DNA of 64,000 nucleotides from Enchytraeus crypticus (GCA_905160935.1 CAJHZI010000697.1:18501-82500); one strand, 5' to 3'; positions 1-10,753 are shown, counted from the first letter of the stretch. Translations and numbers: made by a program. The notes: generated by a model from the letters alone, not told the origin.

Positions 1-52
1 TATAACAAATGCTTAGCCTTATTGACTTTCGTAACTATATTTCTAGCCTGCA

Positions 53-408
53 GTACTTGTACTGAAGTACTTAAGTACTGGCAGCCTACTGTACATGTAC
101 TGAAGTACTAAAGTACTGGCAGCCTACTGTACTTGTACTGAAGTACTTAAGTACTGGCAGCCTACTGTACTTGTACTGAAGTACTTAAGTACGGGCAGCC
201 TCCTGTACTTGTACTGAAGTACTTAAGTACGGGCAGCCTCCTGTACTTGTACTGAAGTACTTAAGTACTGGCAGCCTACTGTACTTGTACTGAAGTACTT
301 AAGTACTGGCAGCCTCCTGTACTTGTACTGAAGTACCTAAGTACTGGCAGCCTACTGTACTTGTACTGAAGTACCTCAGTACTGGTAGCCTACTGTACTT
401 GATCAGCA
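53..408. repeat. 38-bp minisatellite, about 9 copies
   Basis: Units start at 53, 91, 129, 167 and so on every 38 bp. Each unit contains the perfect 14-bp palindrome AGTACTTAAGTACT plus a GTAC-rich half (GTACTTGTAC), so each monomer can fold into a small hairpin. Copies differ by one to three bases. No coding potential. Confidence 0.93.
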
Positions 409-645
409 GTACTTCAAGGCGTATTATCAGGCTGCCTTCTTGGCATGCGCAACAATTGCATCGAAGTTTAACGTTCGTTGCAATATAAAGGGGATGGATA
501 CATGTATGTCTCAGAACGTCTTCCTTAACTAGTTAATTACAAAATTCACAGTAATGAAAGTCAACGGGTTCACTTTTCAGCTAGAATATAAATATTTAAT
601 TAGTTTGACAGTGAAAGCCGACTTTTATAAAGAATATGTGCATTG
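409..645. other. unassigned spacer
   Basis: Nothing recognisable is seen here except the 5' copy of the SINE-B target-site duplication, ATGTGCATTG, at 636-645. Confidence 0.5.
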
Positions 646-925
646 GGTCAACTCCCCGTGTTGTATCCGGGTTGCTCTCTCCATGTTGTGTCCGGGTTGA
701 TTGAAGAATAGACCAACTGATGACTGCACGTGTCATAGCAGGCGACTAAGGCACTAAAATCCAAACCATCGTCAGAAAGGGCATTCGGTTGGTGAGCGCC
801 TAGGCTCCAGAAATTTCCACAAAATTTTCTAAAACGAATGGGAGAGACAAAGAAGAGTGGAGAAGGTCCATTCGTATCCCGACCCTAGTTAAACTGGGAT
901 TAAATAGAAGATGATGATGACGATG
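646..925 (+). mobile_element. SINE-B, apparently complete
   Basis: A retroposon of about 280 bp. It begins with the head motif CCGTGTTGTATCCGGGTTG, which is partly repeated (CATGTTGTGTCCGGGTTG), and continues through CGGTTGGTGAGCGCCTAGG to a 3' end TTAAACTGGGATTAAATAGA followed by a (GAT)n-type tail. It is flanked by the perfect 10-bp direct repeat ATGTGCATTG (636-645 and 926-935), as expected for target-primed insertion. Related copies lie at 24126-24454 (reverse), 47840-48072 and 50628-50900. There is no protein-coding capacity. No clear tRNA A/B boxes were recognised, so the promoter origin is unknown. The family label is local to this window. Confidence 0.85.
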
Positions 926-959
926 ATGTGCATTGTATCATCCGCTTGATAGAAAACTG

Positions 960-1265
960 CAGAGAGAGAGAGAGAGAGAGGAGGAACGATGACAAAAGAC
1001 ATAATAAAAGAACGAAAGTAACTTAGAAGGAAAAGACATATAGAGATAAGAAAAAACAAAGTTAAATAGATAGTAAAGAATAGGCAAAGATATGAGGGAG
1101 AAAAAGAGACTGAGAGAAAAAAGTAGAGTCAGAGATGAGAGAGGAAAGAAATAGAAAGAGAGAAAGAGATTAGAGAGAGAAAAGAAAGAGTAGAGAGAGA
1201 GAGAAAGAGATAGAGAAAAGGAAGAAAAGTACGAAGAGACCAAGAGAGAGAGAGAGAGAGATAGA
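960..1265. repeat. GA-rich purine tract
   Basis: Starts with (GA)n at 960-980, continues as degenerate GA/GAAA sequence and ends with a purer (GA)n at about 1243-1261. Open frames read from its complementary strand are serine/leucine low-complexity artefacts. Confidence 0.9.
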
Positions 1266-1471
1266 CTGATAAAGTAAAACGGGAGACTGACAGATTGTCA
1301 AATGACGATAATTAAAAGAGGAGACTATGTGAAATGGACTTTGAAAGTGATGCGACCGGTCATAAATAAACATTAAATATTTGTTTGTGTGTCAAACAGT
1401 AATCTATGGGATTAACTCAAGTGACGGGATGAGGCACTTCTAATGCGAGGTCTGACGTCGAGAGAGGAAGT

Positions 1472-1578
1472 GTGGAGCCGAGGGGACTATGTAGCCGAGG
1501 GACTGTGAAGCCGAGGGGGACTATGGAGCCTGTTAGGGACTATGGAGCCAGGGGGGACTATGGAGCCAGGGGGGTACT
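1472..1578. repeat. ~18-bp degenerate minisatellite, about 6 copies
   Basis: Units vary around TGGAGCCGAGGGGACTA, 16-19 bp each, with the G run changing in length between copies. No coding potential. Confidence 0.8.
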
Positions 1579-1700
1579 CTACAATTCCATGTGATGGCTG
1601 GGGTAGACCTTAAGCTTTTGATTAGAAAGAATTTACTGATTTTGTTTCTATTTATCCATTCTTTTCATCCTTAGGTTAAGAGAATTCAAGCTGTAAATAT

Positions 1701-3101
1701 TAGAGATGGGAATTTTATGAATTTCCAGAGTTCGGGTTCGGTTTGGTTCGTTGAAAATGAAAGTTCGGTTCGGTTCGGGTTCGGTTCTAACAAGGGTTCG
1801 GGTTCGGTTCGGATTCGGCTTGCTTTCCAACTCGCAAGAGTTCGATTCGAGATCGAAATGGTTTGGTTTGGATAATGTTGCAATTGTTTAACTTTACTTA
1901 TAATAATCATGGTTATGACAACATGTTTAAATTAGTTTATGGTAAATATGCTTAAAAATTTATTAAGTCATAATAGCTGCCACATTTTTTCACCTGGCTA
2001 AAAGTATGACAATGAAACAAGGAGAGAAGTGGTATTTATTCCTGTACATCTCTTAAAATATTGTAAGTTGACCAACAAATGTTCATAATATAGATATTTA
2101 GCTGTAGTATTGTGTATGAAATAGTCTCCTTTATTATAACGAGCAAATAGAATACTTCATCAATTTTTACATTTTTTTGTCACTATAGGCCTATATACAG
2201 TATAAGATACGTTTATAATTAATTGGAAATGTCTTGGCTAAAATTTGATCCAATATTTCAGAGACAAAGTGCAATTTAGTAACATAAAAGTATCAAATAA
2301 AGATGATTTGGTAAACACGTGTACTTCCATAGAAAAATGATCATAATATACAGCGTTTGCTATCAACTGAAATAAACTTCGTAATTTACCTTAGGGTTTC
2401 AATTTGAAACTCTCATTTCCATTATGAAGTTACGAAAATAGTTCCGAAATTATTGTATTGATATGGTGCAAAATTATTTACTCCAGATAGTCTTAACACA
2501 TATAGAATGTCATATATAATTATTTGTAAATCTGGCTGCAAAAATATTAAGCTAGCACATTAAAATTATAAAAAATTCATAATTTGAATTTAACAAGACC
2601 AAATCCACCTAGCTTGAGTCAAGCATTTTCAGATTTTATGGAATACTCTCATCACTTTTGTCGCTTTGAAGTTAGTCTTCATTCCATATTTCAATGCCGT
2701 ATCATTCAGACAATCCATTATCTTCTGTAGGTCCGTCTCGTTTCCCGCTACCATTCCTTTGTACCGCTACCATTTAAAAATTTGTGTCGGAACCAGCCTT
2801 ACCTGAATATATGCTGTTAGATACTGTAAGACATGTAAATGCAAAAACTAATATATATTTGTATTGTTCTTACTATCTTTATTTAATGTCAGGCTGGTGA
2901 CGAAGAAAGGAACAACAAGAGTTTGGTTCAGTTCGGTTTGGACGAAGTCTGGGTTCGGGTTCGGTTCGGGTTCGGCCAGTGTCTGGGTTCGGGTTCGGTT
3001 CGGGTTCGGTCAGAGTCTGGGTTCGAGTTCGGTTCGGTTCGGTCAAAATTCTAGATTTGAGGGTTCGGTTCGGTTCGGGTTCGGTTCGATTCCCATCTCT
3101 C
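1701..3101 (+). mobile_element. hAT-like non-autonomous DNA transposon, copy 1
   Basis: Seen: terminal inverted repeats TAGAGATGGGAAT (1701-1713) and ATTCCCATCTCT (3089-3100), flanked by an imperfect 8-bp duplication, GTAAATAT (1693-1700) and GCAAATAT (3102-3109). Inside each end are arrays of GGTTCG/GGGTTCG words, on the same strand at both ends (about 1731-1821 and 2933-3089). A second copy with the same plan lies at 10754-12136. Known: an 8-bp TSD with short TIRs and subterminal transposase-binding repeats is the hAT pattern. Inferred: the element is non-autonomous, because no transposase frame exists. Proline/arginine/threonine-rich frames read from the GGTTCG arrays are repeat artefacts. 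It carries a captured LINE RT piece at 2640-2772. Confidence 0.8.
2640..2772 (-). pseudogene. LINE reverse transcriptase fragment inside hAT-like copy 1
   Basis: Reading the minus strand gives RYKGMVAGNETDLQKIMDCL, followed by NDTALKYGMKTNF and then TKVMRVF. This matches the segment just after the catalytic YxDD box of LINE reverse transcriptases, where 'KYGMKINxxKTKVM' is a typical pattern. The catalytic box itself is missing (RYKG stands in its place), and a TAG lies just upstream of it. Only about 45 residues of a domain of several hundred are left, so it is inactive. The same fragment lies in copy 2 at 11708-11863, so it moved with the transposon. The LINE clade cannot be fixed from so short a piece. 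Confidence 0.7.
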
Positions 3102-3179
3102 GCAAATATATAATTTAGGTTTCTATTTCTCCTATAGGAGGGTGCGAATCACAAGTTATTATTTAGTCACTCCTTAGGT

Positions 3180-3290
3180 TATGATTCAATCTTCACATAG
3201 TCTATGCTTCAGTCTTCACATAGTCTATAATTCAGTCAACATATAGTCTACGATTCAGTCATAACATAGGCTATGATTCAGTCATCACAT
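3180..3290. repeat. 23-bp tandem repeat, nearly 5 copies
   Basis: Units begin at 3180, 3203, 3226, 3249 and 3272. The core is TATGATTCAGTCTTCACATAG with substitutions. No coding potential. Confidence 0.85.
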
Positions 3291-5139
3291 CGAATACGAA
3301 TAATAGTTTGCTATTCAAATATAGGCCTATTCCCTTGGAGTCGTTGATTCGTGTTCTTTTGGGATTTACTCATCTTTTATTCTTGCTTTGGGAATTACGA
3401 TATTTTTAATATTGTTTAATATTTTTAATAATTTAAAATATTTGTAATATTTCTGGTCAGCACGGCGAATGCAGTTTAAACATGGAGAGGAAGTACTGCG
3501 AAACGCTAACCTGGGAGGGTTAAGATGCGGAGTTTACATTGATAACGAAGGCAGATAGAAGAATGGCGTGCTGAAGATGATACTACAATTGGCATGTGTG
3601 CTTTGTGGTATAATTACGCTGCCATACGACTTCGTCTCATCTAATAGGCAATTCTTTATTCTTTAATTTAAACTCATTAGTTACCTTCTTCCACATGTAT
3701 TCGAACAGCAGAAAAAAACTACAACACAATTACCATTGTAGTAGTAGGCCCTATAATCCCCACTATCAAAAGATGAGGTTACTTTAAGCTCTGTCTTAAA
3801 AATTAAAGAGAAAATTAATGTTTTCTTCTGAAATATATACATGTATATGCTAATAAATCACCTCAAATCTTATCACAAGAGGCGATAAAATGTAAGAGGT
3901 AATCAATGCAGATATTAAATTTTAGTTATTGCCATTATTTTGCAGCTTCATCTATGAACTGCATCTAAAGCAGAAATTCTACTGTTCAAGAAGTAGTTCT
4001 GCAAGCCTACATTACAAACGGTTACCATTTTGTTTACAAATTGAATTTAGGTTCAATTTTGGAAATGTTGACTTCGGGGCATTTTAGCAATACACTGTTA
4101 ACCGAAATGAATTTGGCCTGTCCATAAACGTGGTTCGATCCAGCGCCATATAATAGGCAAACCTTGAATGCGGCATAAATTACGATGAGCCATCATGCAA
4201 CTGTATGTAAGTGAAAAAGTCGTTTTCCTCAGTTTTTCACTCTCAAAGCACAGAAACAGCCATCTGAAATTTCATTATGTTACTTGTCACTCTACGCACT
4301 AGGCAATTGATACATTTCATATCTCAATGAACTCGATGGAATCTCCCTATATCACAAAAGAAATCTTTACTAATAACTCTAAGCTATTTAGGCCTGATGG
4401 TGACCACACTGGTATAAACTTAGCAAGTGACGGAGTACTCATTCAAGAGAGCGAGAAGTGGAGAGCAGGCAAGACATTTTTAAAGGAAAGTGTACGGAAG
4501 ACCTCATCAACGGGGAGCTACAGGGAATTAGACCAATATATACAGACAAATATATAGATAGATAGGTAGAGAGATAGATAGAGAGAGAGAGAGCGACGAG
4601 AGAGAGCGGCAATAGAGAAAAGAAACGGGAGTGAAAGAGGGACAGTACTCTAGATAAAGCCATCTTAATTAATTAAAAACACAACCTAAACAATCGTCGA
4701 GGATGTTAATTATTTGTTCTGTCGTAGATGGCGTGCTAGCCTGCCTATTGATGAAATAAAATCAGTTAAAGAAATCAATTCATCACTCAGCTGATTAGGG
4801 GAGTCTAATTTAATCAATGCCCCGCAGCAGTCAAAAAATCTTCCATCCATCGATCTCTGGATGTACTTAACTCTCAAGAAATAGGTATAGAATTTAGGAT
4901 ATGCTGTAGGATGTGCGATGCAAAATTGTTTCGATTGTGAAAAAGCATACAAATTTCTTTGATTAAAGATTACATTTCACCAAATGCAGATAAGGTAATT
5001 TAGTGTGATATAGTTAGATGTAAGGCCGATTTTGTTGATCCTACACAAATACTAATGAAAAATGAAGTCGATGAAATGTTGTACATTATAATGATCGATT
5101 CGTAGATAATTCTTTGGTCTTAGAGGCTACTACGAAGGC
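3291..5139. other. long stretch without recognisable gene
   Basis: AT-rich. Two short open frames, 4327-4557 (+, 76 codons, starts with ATG) and 4710-4952 (-, 80 codons), show no family motif I recognise and are most likely chance. A GATA/GA tract lies at 4545-4640. Nothing else was seen. Confidence 0.55.
4545..4640. repeat. (GATA)n/(GA)n microsatellite
   Basis: GATAGATAG-type units grade into GAGAGAGAG and then degenerate purine sequence. Confidence 0.9.
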
Positions 5140-5144
5140 AATAA

Positions 5145-5199
<55 letters not shown>

Positions 5200-5250
5200 T
5201 ATAAGTATACATGTATATAATATATACATGTATATGCATATATAAATATA
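5140..5250. repeat. (AT)n tract abutting a mariner insertion
   Basis: Nearly pure AT alternation at 5150-5192, then ATGTATAT variants up to the TA dinucleotide at 5249-5250 where the mariner inserted. Confidence 0.9.
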
Positions 5251-5857
5251 CACTGTGAGTCATAAAAAACATGTGCGCAGTATTTCGTCCACAACTTTGA
5301 CACTTATGAACCGATTTTGAAAATATTTTAGTAATATAAAGAAGAAGAAAAGTATTAATCTTAAATCTAGTTTTTGTGGCACTGCCGGCTTAATGTAAAA
5401 AATAACAAACGATTTTACAAACATGGTCTACTTTTGTTGAAATTTTAAAATGGTGTTTACTAATGAAGATAAAGCGCTCATAAAAAACTTGTACCTCTTA
5501 AAGGGTTATGGCGCACATCGGTTGATTGCGGATTTTCTGACAAAAACCTGGACCCTGGTAGGGCTAGATTGCTTATTAAAGAAATTACGCCGAACTGGGA
5601 GCACCGATAGAAAGAAGGGCAGTGGACGTCCGAAGAGCATACGAACAAAAGAGAATGTCAGAGCAGTGGAGGAGTTGATTCTGATTGCGCATAATTTCAA
5701 GCACTGCTTCAACGCAAAAATAATAATTAAAAGTCACATACCGTTATTTTATAGCAAATGTTATCCTGATTATATCTATGCAATATGTTAAAAAATCGGT
5801 TCACTAATACCAAAGTTATGGGTGAGAGACTGCGCACATGTTTTTTTACTCACAGTG
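5251..5857 (+). mobile_element. internally deleted Tc1/mariner-type transposon
   Basis: A 607-bp element with terminal inverted repeats of about 75 bp. The left arm starts CACTGTGAGTCATAAAAAAC and the right arm ends with the near-complement (TTTTTTTACTCACAGTG). It is flanked by TA on both sides (5249-5250 and 5858-5859), the standard mariner target. The arms share ACATGTGCGCAGT and the motif AACCGATTTT. Only the first part of a transposase gene remains (5450-5690); the catalytic core is deleted, so it can move only in trans. Confidence 0.9.
5450..5690 (+). pseudogene. mariner-type transposase, N-terminal HTH remnant
   Basis: The ATG at 5450 opens a frame of 113 codons, of which the first 80 or so look like the DNA-binding part of a Tc1/mariner transposase. 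It starts MVFTNEDKALIKNLYLLKGY, continues through a second helical block (LLKKLRRTGSTDRKKG), and reaches the GRP-type linker (SGRPKSIRTKENV) that in this superfamily lies between the two helix-turn-helix units and the catalytic domain. After 'VEELIL' the resemblance stops and the rest, to 5791, is junction sequence. Full-length relatives are about 340 residues, so the whole DDE/D domain is gone. A truncated DNA-binding peptide is possible but nothing shows that it is expressed. Confidence 0.8.
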
Positions 5858-5869
5858 TATATGGATTTA

Positions 5870-5930
5870 TATATATATATATATATACATGTATATATAC
5901 TGTATATGCATATACTGTATATGTAGCCAT
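5870..5930. repeat. AT-rich microsatellite
   Basis: ATATAT/ACATGTATAT variants immediately after the mariner right end. Together with 5140-5250 it shows that the element landed inside an AT tract. Confidence 0.8.
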
Positions 5931-6639
5931 ACAGACTCAATTGATTACAGAACGACAAGAAGATAAAAAAACTTAATTCAGTAGATATAAAGTCATCGCA
6001 CAAACGAAAGAACGAAACATCGCAGTAAATAGATTGAAGCGGATAACACATATAAATAGAGCGAATGACACAGTATATTTGACAGATGTTGACAGATAGG
6101 TATGACAGTTAAACTTGTGCTAAGATGAGGTTATATATGGCATAGATCACGTCAAACTGCGCAGAATATAGAGTGAGGTTAGAACATGAAGTCTGTCATT
6201 CAACCGACATCGTAGATATCTTATTGACTGGATAGAGAAAACTCATCTAATTCGTCACGGTTTCTCAATCCGACATTTTTAGATATGGCTTTGAACAATG
6301 AAGAGACGTGTATACTGGCCCTTCAGAGGACAAACATATTGTCCTCTGTAATTTTTGCTAGTGAATGTTTGGTATGGATTGGCCAAATATTGAATTAAAG
6401 TAAGGCTTTAGATTGTAAATCATGCTCATCAATAATTTCATATTGTTGCCTTTAGAAGAATTTTGAAGTCCAATGTGAAAGAATTGAACTTCTGCGTCTG
6501 ACAAACATTATAAAAAATAAATTTCTTATTTATTTGTAGCCAATATTTAATTTTAACTCTAGTTTATTTATAAATTTGTTTGGTGCCTGATATACGAAAA
6601 AATGATTAAACTGTGCTGAGAGATACTTCGAGTTCTCAC
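5931..6639. other. unassigned stretch
   Basis: AT-rich unique sequence. No frame with family features, no repeat recognised. Confidence 0.5.
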
Positions 6640-6905
6640 TTTTGCACTGCATGTAGTATATTCTACTACATTGTACAACACTGTTCTACTTTGTAATACA
6701 TTTACTGCATGGTACTGCATTGCACGGCATTGTAATACATTGCACTACATTAATTTTGCAATACATAAAATTATTGCAGTGCAATGTATTACAATGCCGT
6801 ACAATGTAGTACCATGCAGTTACAAAGTGTAGTACAATGCAATGCAATGTACTACGTTGTACTGCATTGTACTACGTTATAACACATTGTACTAAATGGT
6901 ACTAT
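6640..6905. repeat. large imperfect hairpin of TACATTGTAC-like words
   Basis: The arm at about 6686-6748 is the near-complement of 6776-6832. Both contain CATGGTACT.CATTG, then ACGGCATTGTAATACATTGC (given as read on the left arm), with a 27-base AT-rich loop. Outside the arms, degenerate repeats of ACATTGTACT continue on both sides. No TIR/TSD pattern of a transposon was found. Confidence 0.8.
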
Positions 6906-7186
6906 AATCACTTAGCGCCATTGTACACTGGTGAACATTTTGCCAATATATTAACCTGTTTATTTAAATAACGCAGGATAATTTTGCTAATTCTGAAAAA
7001 ACTAAGAACAGTTGCGTTTATACATTATTACTGATACTGTTACAAATAAATTTATATAAGATCTAATTTAATAAAATTGAATAAAAATTTCTTAATCTGT
7101 TATGCTACAAGAATTAATATGCTATCTCTTATATTGTTTAGCTATAAACGCAAAATACGAAGTACATTTTCTAGTTTTACTGTTGA

Positions 7187-7468
7187 TTCCCGTGTTGTAT
7201 CTGGGACACTGAAAAATAGACTAACCGTTGACGACAGTGTCGTAAGACGTGACAAAACTGAAGAAGACAACTATAAACCTAAAACCACCTCATTAGCGGT
7301 ATATTATCAAGCCATAGGCTACACTAAGTAAGGATAAGGCATAACTTTTTGTGATAGGGTTAGCCAGTTGATCTATAAAGTGTTCTTTATGGTGCGTGAA
7401 AGAAGACTTTGATTATGCAAACATACCTTGGACCTGACAATTGGCAGAAGAGTATTGAGAGAGATATG
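7187..7468 (+). mobile_element. SINE-A copy (head + body + short GA tail)
   Basis: Begins with the same head as SINE-B (CCCGTGTTGTATCTGGG, then ATAGACTAACCGTTGACGAC) and passes into a different body: CCATAGGCTACACTAAGTAA, GGATAAGGCATA, ACCTTGGACCTGACAATTGG, and a short GAGAGAGA end. The body matches 16250-16447, 21404-21675, 31441-31815 (-), 56437-56785 (-) and 63482-63690 (-). An open frame of 84 codons over this region is a chance reading of the repeat. Confidence 0.8.
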
Positions 7469-7816
7469 GTTTACTGAATTGATACTTACTAGTTATGTTC
7501 ATAAATCAACTATTTGTTTTTATGTTTAAGATACTAACAAGTCAGCCATTAAATTATGAATAATCATCTAGATATTTCCTTCACATTGTACAAAATTAGA
7601 CTATGTAATAATATACGTGTACTGTAAACGTATACTTAGCTGACTTCTGGCATGGCTGGCAACTACTGGTCAAGCTTATTGTATCAGTAGAAACTCCTTT
7701 GAGACAAAATGGACCGATGGTCCAAACATAACCGAGTTAACCAACCAATAGACTTTAACATCTGGCAACTTTTAGTCTGTCTGTCGTTGTCATCTCCGTA
7801 CTCTTTCTATCCCTTT
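7469..7816. other. unassigned stretch
   Basis: Unique sequence without recognisable feature. Confidence 0.5.
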
Positions 7817-7848
7817 CTCTCTCTCTCCCTCTCTCTCTCTTTCTTTCT

Positions 7849-7933
<85 letters not shown>

Positions 7934-8010
7934 GTCTGTCTGTCTGTCTATCTGTATGTCTAAACGTCCATCCATCCATCGATCATCCATCCATCCATCA
8001 ATTTATCATC
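7817..8010. repeat. compound microsatellite (CT)n(AT)n(CTGT)n(CATC)n
   Basis: CT-rich to about 7887, pure (AT)n at 7888-7931, CTGT units at 7932-7960, and CATC units at 7969-8000. Overlapping open frames are artefacts of the repeat. Confidence 0.95.
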
Positions 8011-8182
8011 GCTCTGAGCTCTTTGTATGTTAAATGTTTCATTTAAAACCTTTCAACTTATTAGAATATTTATACCCACATCTGTAATAATAGCTAATTC
8101 ATCGATTCTTCATTATTCACAGTTAATGCAGTTTAGTGATTCTTCATTAAGGAAAAAATTGTCTGTTTATTCAGGATGGGGT

Positions 8183-8323
8183 TGAACAGTTTCTTATGGT
8201 GACAAGTCATTTTCTGCGGCAGGTCCCAAAATGTGGAATGAACTTGCACATTATATAGGACATTCTGATTCACCTGATAGCTTTAAACGGAATCTCACAA
8301 ACGCAATAGCTCTACTTGCATAA
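8183..8323 (+). pseudogene. LINE ORF2 C-terminal remnant
   Basis: The plus-strand frame ending at TAA 8321-8323 reads YGDKSFSAAGPKMWNELAHY, then IGHSDSPDSFKRNLTNA, IALLA and stop. The pattern 'SYGDRSFxxAxPKLWNxLP...sxxxFKxxLK' is the hallmark of the extreme C-terminus of many non-LTR retrotransposon polymerases (CR1/Jockey/L2-like). A TGA at 8183-8185 closes the frame upstream; the sequence before it (about 8150) keeps weak similarity in another frame. Upstream RT sequence is absent, as expected of a 5'-truncated insertion. Not functional. Confidence 0.8.
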
Positions 8324-8720
8324 GACTTCTGTTTAGAAATTCATTCCTGCAATTCATATTCTTAGTTTTATTTTATGCCTTCTTCGCCGCTTACCGTTAT
8401 ATTCCGTTTAGATATCTTTTATGTCATGGGCGGAGTTAAAGTACATTACCGAAATTTTATTATGACGGCCTCCAATTATTACTGTATCGAAGGATGAAGT
8501 GAGGCCTACAGACTATGGAGGCACTAACGGATTGTAGTGTTAATGGATCTCAATGGAAAAACTCGTCAAGCGTGACCTTTGCCCTTACAGTTCCAGGATT
8601 AGAGCAGGAAGTGCGCGGATTGTAACGACTCCGCTGTGTGGACTGCTTCCGAATTGTGAAACATAATGTGTAGGCTACGTTGATCATAAAAGTTCTTGCT
8701 ATTTTTCACTTTAAGACTCG
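8324..8720. other. unassigned stretch after LINE remnant
   Basis: May include the LINE 3' untranslated region, but no tail or target duplication could be delimited. Confidence 0.4.
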
Positions 8721-8796
8721 TCTCACTTTCTCTCTCTCTCTCTAACTCTTTCTCTCTCTCTCTATCTCTATCTCGCTCTCTCTCTCTCTCTCTCTG
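8721..8796. repeat. (CT)n microsatellite
   Basis: CT alternation with TAACTCTTT and CTATCT interruptions, directly before a SINE-D copy. Confidence 0.9.
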
Positions 8797-8803
8797 TATA
8801 TAG

Positions 8804-8965
8804 GCAGGAGCCAATGACGATGTTGGTATAAGACGATGTTGGTATTCGACCTCGGATCAGTAGATGCGGGGTTGAGATCCTGGGCTCGCCGTCATTGTCA
8901 TCGCTTTCGAATGAGGAAACTGACGTTTAGAGTGTCTTACCGACTTCGCCACTGGCTCCAGCCGA
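8804..8965 (+). mobile_element. SINE-D copy with inverted second head
   Basis: Starts GGAGCCAATGACGATGTTGG, has a degenerate RNA polymerase III B box (GGGGTTGAGATCC near 8869), then CATCGCTTTCGAATGAGG and AACTGACGTTTA. It ends with GCCACTGGCTCCAGCC, which is the complement of a SINE-D head, so two heads face each other. The better copy is 57088-57257 (-), where the B box is GGGGTTCAAATCC. A 64-codon open frame here is incidental. Confidence 0.7.
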
Positions 8966-9497
8966 CACGAAGAGGCACAATATTCTATGTTGCAGGATGT
9001 TTAAAGCTTTGTCTTAATCCAGACAAATAATTAAGAATTTCTCACCGGTTTCCTTGACTGACACATTTTGCATCATTAAATTTTAAAATTTGATGCATAA
9101 ATGGAACTCTGCATTATGAATTTTCGTTACTGAGAAAAACCAATTAAACTATCGCACTCGTTTACTTGTTGAGGCAATTAAACTTGTGTTTGGAATCCAT
9201 ATTTCTGACTCCGGACCTGAAACCATATCTTTCTATGGTGACGACATTAGAAAGAGAAGTAAGTCAAGTAATTTAGAATTGTGCGAACTCAATCAATGAT
9301 AACGTTTGTATTCCAGTTTCGAAACTGACTCCAAATCCAGTATTCTAATTTTCCTATGCATTCCACATTGGCCAGTAAAATGTGACACTCTTTACAAGTA
9401 TTCTACGAGGGTTTCTGATTAACAGTTTAAACTTTGAATTCTTCCGGACGGATGTGACGTCATATCCAGTCGTGTGGCTTAATGAAATCAGTTTAAC
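8966..9497. other. unassigned stretch
   Basis: No feature recognised. Unique AT-rich sequence. Confidence 0.5.
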
Positions 9498-9562
9498 CCT
9501 CTCTCTCTCTCTCTCTCTCTCCCTCTCTCTCTCTCTCTTGCTCGCTCTCTCTCTCTCTCTCA
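9498..9562. repeat. (CT)n microsatellite
   Basis: CT alternation with two interruptions (CCCTC, TTGCTCG). Confidence 0.95.
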
Positions 9563-10528
9563 TTCTTTTACTCAATGCAACCAGTTCTCTCCTTCGCTCG
9601 TTCGAAGATGTCAAACAATCCCGATAAGGCTCGACTTGACTTGTGCCTAATTTTAAATCGAACATTTTCCTCCAGAATTTGAGGCCAGCACCTTGAATCC
9701 CCCAGGATTAGCACATTAACTTCTAAAGCAAAATTTTCGTTTTTCATGAAGGCTGACACAATTTTTAAGATAATATATAAACTTTGTTTCCATTGGTTGT
9801 ATTGATTGATTACGGTTGTTATTTGATTCTGACATTAAAGGTTTTATATAAAATATACCAAAAAATCTAAGAAAAAAGCCAATGCTCTTGACATGATGCA
9901 TCAGGTTCGATTTAAAACTGCACGAGTGATTCGGCCATAAACTGTCTGTGATAAAATCTGAATTCATTGATTCTTAACAATTAAAATCTTAATTAAGTTA
10001 ATATGTCATCTAATTTTTTTAAATAGCTCGACATGTATTTGCTCGTGTCGTGAATACCTGAAATGAAGTATTAATTAAATAAGCTGCCTGCATTTGAAGA
10101 AACGTCGAAAGTTTCTCCAAGTGTTCATGTATTTCAGTAATCGCGGAGCGCACTGAAATATTTGAACTTTTTTTGGTTTATTACATTAATTCAACGCTGA
10201 ATATAGCCGTTCATAAATCTGCCAGTCAACTGTCACTTCAGTGCAGTGTTTGCTTTTCTCTTAAATCGATTAATCAATCAACGACAGATTTTAAAAGCTG
10301 CTTCCTTCCTCATATCAGCGATATCCTGCAATCATCGATGTTCATGGAATGACTGCTCATTATTGGAACACTAAAACAGGCAGACATACAGACAGACATA
10401 CATACAGTTATATAGACAGACGTACAGAAAGACAGACACAGAAACACTGATATTTTTGACAGATTGCAACGATTTTACAGTTTAAAAGTTGAATGCTTGA
10501 ATTTTACTTTGAGGCCATTTCATATTAG
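9563..10528. other. long stretch without recognisable gene
   Basis: Unique AT-rich sequence. A loose (CAGA)n/(CATA)n patch lies at about 10380-10442. Short open frames on the minus strand (9716-9967, 9568-9759) have no recognisable motif. Confidence 0.5.
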
Positions 10529-10650
10529 AGCTCGTAACCGCTTATCATAACTCGTACTCATCATACTTATTATGCGTACTTATCATACTTATCATACTTA
10601 TTATCATACTTACTCGCACTTATCATAGCTCGTAACCGCTTATCATAGAG
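10529..10650. repeat. ACTTATCAT-type tandem array between two direct copies
   Basis: AGCTCGTAACCGCTTATCATA occurs at 10529 and again at 10627. Between them are irregular 9-12 bp units around CATACTTATCATACTTAT. Confidence 0.8.
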
Positions 10651-10753
10651 CTGAATTTAAGCCGACTTTAGCCATGAAAACAGTTTTAAAATAATTAAAT
10701 AAATAATATACAGATGCATAGGTTGGAGATAGTGGCGATGACGATAAGATTAC

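Noticed and set aside
53..408. CRISPR-like array
   Set aside because: No distinct spacers; the whole 38-bp unit repeats, which is a minisatellite. The same holds for 19075-19735.
938..1373. Ser/Leu-rich frames over GA/CT tracts, here and at 7709-7979, 9382-9665, 15692-15949, 48295-48627, 49207-49555, 52060-52473, 54141-54454, 57624-57858
   Set aside because: Pure microsatellite translations; both strands are open.
1648..1910. Minus-strand frames rich in Pro-Asn-Arg-Thr-Glu over GGTTCG arrays (also 2864-3118, 10695-10961, 10874-11062, 11934-12137)
   Set aside because: They are translations of the short GGTTCG/GGGTTCG words of the hAT-like element, open in several frames because the words lack stops.
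1731..3089. Telomere-like repeats (GGTTCG)
   Set aside because: Arrays are short, irregular, interrupted, and bounded by TIRs in two copies; they belong to the transposon.
4710..4952. 80-codon minus-strand frame
   Set aside because: Not low-complexity, but no known motif, no repeat support and no splice or promoter context.
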